Below, piece after piece: positions 60,764-64,000 of a stretch of DNA of 64,000 nt. Origin of the DNA: Oopsacas minuta (taxonomy: Eukaryota > Porifera > Hexactinellida > Lyssacinosida > Leucopsacidae); NCBI GenBank assembly GCA_024704765.1, contig JAKMXF010000027.1, positions 18,890 through 82,889 on the forward strand, in the 5' to 3' direction. The notes under the pieces are model-generated. The model worked only from the letters and a program-made list of their open reading frames with translations. It did no database searches and had not been told where the DNA came from. The stretch's first letter is position 1, and every line of letters begins with the position of its first letter. Both the position numbers and the translations under genes were made by a program.

Positions 60764-61580
60764 TTATATGTTAGGAGACTCAGGACAATGGCGACAATAA
60801 AAGTTATCGACGTCTTTGTAAATATATCCAAGTCCTACACATGGTTTGTGGACCATTTAAGACATTTGGGACATTCGATCATATTTTTTGACGCGCAACT
60901 GGGTAGATGACACAAACACCATAACATTATCTTTAAATCTGTCCCAAGATTAGTAGTCAGGCGAGATTGCAATGCTATGCTTTCTATCTTAGGATAGGGT
61001 GTTAAAATTTTGCTGTTTAAACAATCAGTTAGGTGAGATCTCATTCTTGACTGTTTCCAGTATACTTGGGTTGGGTCGCCTCCCGTTGCTATTGTCAAAC
61101 AGACTGTAGCTGCAAATAAACCACAATCCACCCCCACCTCTTGCTGCTGAATAGGAGCAAGAGTGACTTTCAGCTCATGATCAGCATCATTCCCATATAG
61201 AAAGGCCAATTGCACAGCTAATTCACCAGTAAATCTCCCAGTAGAAAACGAATCATATAAAGTTACATACCCTTCAACATCAATACTGGAGCAAACCCAG
61301 TCAAGTGCGACATCGTGATGCTGCTGTATACTAGGACGAGGAGCTTTGACGAATTGACTATTCTAAGAATTAATGAAATATCAAATATTGATTTACCCCT
61401 CAAAAATTCAAAACGAGAAACACACTTCGGAGAGAATAGTATCCTGAAGTCCCTGTAAATGTGGGAAATCCTTCTTCAGTAATGTCTACAAATACGTATA
61501 TGGTATAAGAGTATTTGCAAACATAACGAATTGAATTTCAATGTATAATAAACTTACAAAGAATGCATTAATAGTGGTGC
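60764..61580 (-). pseudogene. Ulp1-like (C48) protease with PHD-like finger, transposon type
   Basis: Minus-strand exons about 61580-61559, 61487-61426 and 61362-60764, with short GT-AG introns (71 and 63 bp). Joined, they give 'TTINAFFTLLKK', 'FPHLQGLQDTILSE', 'VALDWVCSSIDVEGYVTLYDS', 'PIQQQEVGVDCGLFAA' and 'MRSHLTDCL', the order of Ulp1/SENP-like proteases carried by invertebrate DNA transposons. The nucleophile Cys, the Gln and the Asp of the active site are present, but the His of the usual 'HW' is Asp ('LDW'). A C-terminal Cys-rich finger follows ('WCLCHLPSC', 'MIECPKCLKW'); after a one-base shift at about 60840 its second half reads 'CVGLGYIYKD' and 'FYCRHC'. The N-terminal part is missing, so this is a decayed element fragment. 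Confidence 0.75.
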
Positions 61581-61603
61581 CTGTTAGAAAAGTATCACTA
61601 CTT

Positions 61604-61660
61604 CAGAATTGTGAAATCGACAAGTTTTAAATGAGAAAACTTGTCGATTCCACAATTCTG
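61604..61660. repeat. Near-perfect hairpin
   Basis: 'CAGAATTGTGAAATCGACAA' plus GTTTT faces AAAAC plus 'TTGTCGATTCCACAATTCTG', with a loop of about 7 bases and one mismatch. The phrase 'CGACAAGTTTT' recurs at 61664-61674. It lies just beyond the upstream end of the recognisable C48 protease frame and may be an element end. Confidence 0.65.
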
Positions 61661-62206
61661 AAACCGACAAGTTTTCTCATTTAAACTAAGGGAAGGTGTG
61701 ATTATTTGATAGGATCCAATGGCTTAACAGTTTAGGATCATAGCATTGGGCTAGGCATTTTCGAAGAAAAATTGAGATTTTTCAAAAAAAATTTTTTTGA
61801 AAATAAGTGAAAATTATGTTCTCTTACAATTTTACCAAAGAATTTCTTAAATCTCAAGTATTTTACATATGCTGCGTCATAATCTTGTCATTTTCAGAAT
61901 ATATTCCTCAGACACATGCTTCATTATTCCAACGAAAAAAATAATCTAGTGTGTAAAATATATATATTACGACGTTTCATACTTTTTCACAATCTATAGC
62001 AACCAAAGTATTATTTGGAATTTATAATACTGTATACTGGTATGTAGTGAATCACTATTTTATAATATTTCATAGAAATGCATACCCTAGCAACGCTACT
62101 GTAAGCTAAAATTTCTTTGCCAGTGCATTATACGCGATTTACGTTATTGATTATTATTATAAACAGAATTGTCTTTGCTAATATGTTCTCCTACAGCATT
62201 AAACAA
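61661..62206. other. Intergenic, AT-rich
   Basis: No gene seen. An A/T palindrome ('TTTTTCAAAAAAAA' facing 'TTTTTTTGAAAA') lies near 61774-61804. Confidence 0.4.
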
Positions 62207-62614
62207 TTAGCTGGGTTGTAAACAAATTTCATACCAACTGTAATTACAAATACTTTGTGAATGTTCGTAATCTGGTATTATGGTGTATTTACTGTTCTCT
62301 AATAGGAACAGTTTAGATTCCTCTACTAAGATCCTAACATACTGACCTAAAGTAGATAGTTCAATATCACTGACTTCTACGAAGTACTCATCTTGAACAC
62401 GATAACCTAGAACATTGATAATAAGAGATATAATTATATAACTTAAATAGACAATACCTTGTGATACATTGAATTCTGCACTGATTAGCGGATCTTCGGA
62501 TAGAATTACGTTATTAACATCATCAATCAGAGAAAGAATAGTGTCTTCTTCAGTCTTTCGCTTCTTTGTGTTACAATTGAGCGATATCGTTGAGTAGGTT
62601 ATGTTATCTGCCAT
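62207..62614 (-). CDS. Small unrecognised protein, two exons
   Basis: ATG at 62614 (TTAATGGCA), exon 1 62614-62458, intron 62457-62407 (51 bp; AAG|GTATTG...TTCTAG|G), exon 2 62406-62207. The spliced product has 118 residues: an N-terminal part with a basic cluster ('NTKKRKTEE'), then an acidic helix-prone stretch and a globular-looking C-terminus ('YFVEVSDIELSTLGQYVRIL'). It could be a small nuclear protein. The intron length is a multiple of three and has no stop, so the unspliced message would add 17 residues ('GIVYLSYIIISLIINVL'). No family recognised. Confidence 0.55.
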   Translation of the reverse strand: MADNITYSTISLNCNTKKRKTEEDTILSLIDDVNNVILSEDPLISAEFNVSQGIVYLSYIIISLIINVLGYRVQDEYFVEVSDIELSTLGQYVRILVEESKLFLLENSKYTIIPDYEHSQSICNYSWYEICLQPS

Positions 62615-63019
62615 TAACTCAGCCGGAAGTTTTACTTAGGAATTGCAATAGCTATTTATACAGAAGTAACCTTTCAAAGAAATTCCAATTGCCATTGTGG
62701 TTACATGGTTGCGCATACGACAACTGGTATGATTTGTGGTTAAAATTATCTAATCTTCAAAACCACTATGTATATGCTCTAAACCCCACTATTTATTATA
62801 TATGCGCATGAGTACTAGCAGAGCATGCGCCAGGTACTTTTTAATACCTCGCAATTAGATAATCGTTATAGAGACTTAATTTAGTTTGATTATTTGTACT
62901 TTTAATCGGGTAAATAGTATTATCCTTGTTTTATTTATTTATTCACGAGGTTCCCCTGTATTTATACTTAGAACACGATGTACGTATAGTATTTCTTTTT
63001 GTTTTATGTTATTTAGGCG

Positions 63020-63145
63020 ATGAGTAGAATAGATAATCCGTCAGCTGGAGGAATATTATGTGAATCCTTTACCCAAGATGCCTGGATTGGTACTCTCACG
63101 TATTTCAATGGGGAACTGTATGAAATAAGACAAATGTTTGTATAG
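63020..63145 (+). CDS. Possible small divergent first exon
   Basis: ATG at 63020 opens a 41-codon frame ('MSRIDNPSAGGILCESF', then 'WIGTLTYFNGELYEI') to TAG 63143-63145. It is preceded by an acceptor-like TTATTTAG. Composition looks coding, and it points away from the gene at 62614, so 62615-63019 might be a shared promoter. A donor near the end of the frame is weak. No family recognised. Confidence 0.3.
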   Translation: MSRIDNPSAGGILCESFTQDAWIGTLTYFNGELYEIRQMFV

Positions 63146-63654
63146 TAAAGAATATATACCCTAGAATACTTTATTATACCGAGTTACGATGATTATAACT
63201 AGTAGGCGACACATTCGGTAAATTTCACTTTGGTCGGGTCGTGCATCCCTGGTCCAAAATCCATAATCAGTTGTGAGGCCTTGTGTTAGCATGCTATGTA
63301 GGGTTCATTTGGGGGGTACACCCCCATTTATATTTTGAATCCGCATTTAGGGAGGTTCCCCAAATTTGGAGTCTCTCCTCCAAACATATCTATATAACTA
63401 TATTTATTTTATTCAAGTAATTTGGGGTGAAGTCCCTTTAAGTTTACTCCCCAAATCTTTAATATTTTGAGAAGAATATGGGTTTGTAGCGCAATATCAT
63501 TCCACAAAGGACTTTCTGTCCATGAAAATGTTGCTACAGTAGATAATGGATATAATGTCGGGGGGTGGCCTCTGGGTCATGCTTCTATCCAATGAACAAT
63601 GATTGGTCGTTAAAATATTAATATATATTTGAAGTATAAGCCATGTTATGTATA
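63146..63654. other. Intergenic with dispersed repeats
   Basis: Near 63235-63255 'GGTCGTGCATCCCTGG' looks like a hAT-type end. From 63282 to about 63400 'GCATGCTATGTAGGGTTCAT' and the following G-rich and C-rich runs resemble 39690-39800. No gene is seen. Confidence 0.45.
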
Positions 63655-64000
63655 CTGGGTGGCTCCAAAGTTCTGATACAAACCATTTTGTATATAATGT
63701 TTTTCAGCATGCCCTACATTATTGATTTTCTATTATAATTAATACATACTATTAGGAAGAGATTGCCTAGTCATCTATTCAATATAATCACCCCTTTTTG
63801 GAAGTGACAGCCCTGAGTCTGTTCGGGAATCCTTCTACTGCGGCACGCAGAGTTTCTGGGGTATCTTCTCCCATTCTTGACACAAGGAAATCTTTAGAGA
63901 ACTAACTGTGTTGTGTGACACAGAACAAGCCTTGTTTTCCAAGATAGACCATACAGAATAGTCCATGGGATTTAAATCGGGACTGTATGGTGGCCATTCA
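63655..64000 (-). mobile_element. Tc1/mariner-type transposon, 3' end (cut by window edge)
   Basis: On the minus strand the first residues at the window edge read 'WPPYSPDLNPMDYSVWSILE', containing the third catalytic acidic residue of a mariner-type DDE transposase. They are followed by 'LKISLCQEWEKIPQ' and, after a one-base shift near 63845, 'LRAAVEGFPNRLRAV' to a stop. A terminal repeat beginning 'CTGGGTGGCTCCAAAGTTCT' starts at 63655 right after TA. The frameshift makes this copy inactive; the rest lies beyond the window. Confidence 0.8.

Noticed and set aside
1-64000. tRNA or rRNA genes
   Set aside because: I saw no cloverleaf-like segments with A and B box sequences or rRNA-like conserved stretches on reading; a covariance-model scan would be decisive.

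Overview
The window looks like animal nuclear DNA, most likely from a sponge or another early-branching marine invertebrate. It is AT-rich. It has short GT-AG introns (51 to about 75 bp where I could place both ends) and animal-type gene families: a laminin-like LG-domain protein, a TRAF-like protein with MATH domain, sphingosine-1-phosphate lyase, a Maf/CNC-like bZIP and a WD40 propeller. Transposon relics are many. No bacterial operon structure is seen. The sponge assignment is an inference from this gene set and intron size.

Positions 1-34958 are dominated by one uninterrupted plus-strand exon of about 33.6 kb. It encodes at least 11,197 residues of tandem Ig-like modules of about 125 residues; I count 89 complete ones. 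The exon starts at a clear 3' splice site (AG at 1362-1363) in the middle of a module, so the N-terminus lies outside the window. Marker residues recur every 18 modules, and some only every 36, so the protein grew by duplication of 18- and then 36-module blocks. This is the outstanding feature of the window.

Positions 34959-42000 are mostly non-coding and rich in small inverted-repeat elements. They hold one compact intronless bZIP gene (39140-39490) in which invariant DNA-contact residues are replaced. Positions 41946-44353 hold a broken sphingosine-1-phosphate lyase fragment and a frame-disrupted TRAF-like gene, both on the minus strand. Positions 44854-49718 hold the C-terminal part of a laminin-like gene (14 exons, minus strand; short coiled-coil, then three LG domains).

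Positions 50300-52870 are transposon-derived: a decayed Gypsy/GIN-type integrase and a MULE transposase fragment. Positions 52900-56300 are intergenic with several MITEs. A two-exon, seven-blade WD40 gene lies at 56313-59643 (minus). Its 2.4 kb intron has a hAT-type MITE against the donor and a pogo-like MITE against the acceptor.

Positions 60764-61580 hold a decayed Ulp1-like (C48) protease with a PHD-like finger, of transposon type. Positions 62207-62614 hold a small unrecognised two-exon gene, and 63020-63145 a possible divergent small exon. The window ends inside a Tc1/mariner-type transposase (63655-64000).

The giant exon is free of stops and frameshifts, while most neighbours are broken. 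This argues that sequence quality is good, that the giant protein is under selection, and that the neighbours are genuinely decaying. Apart from the two frame-disrupted animal genes next to each other, I see no functional link between the genes.
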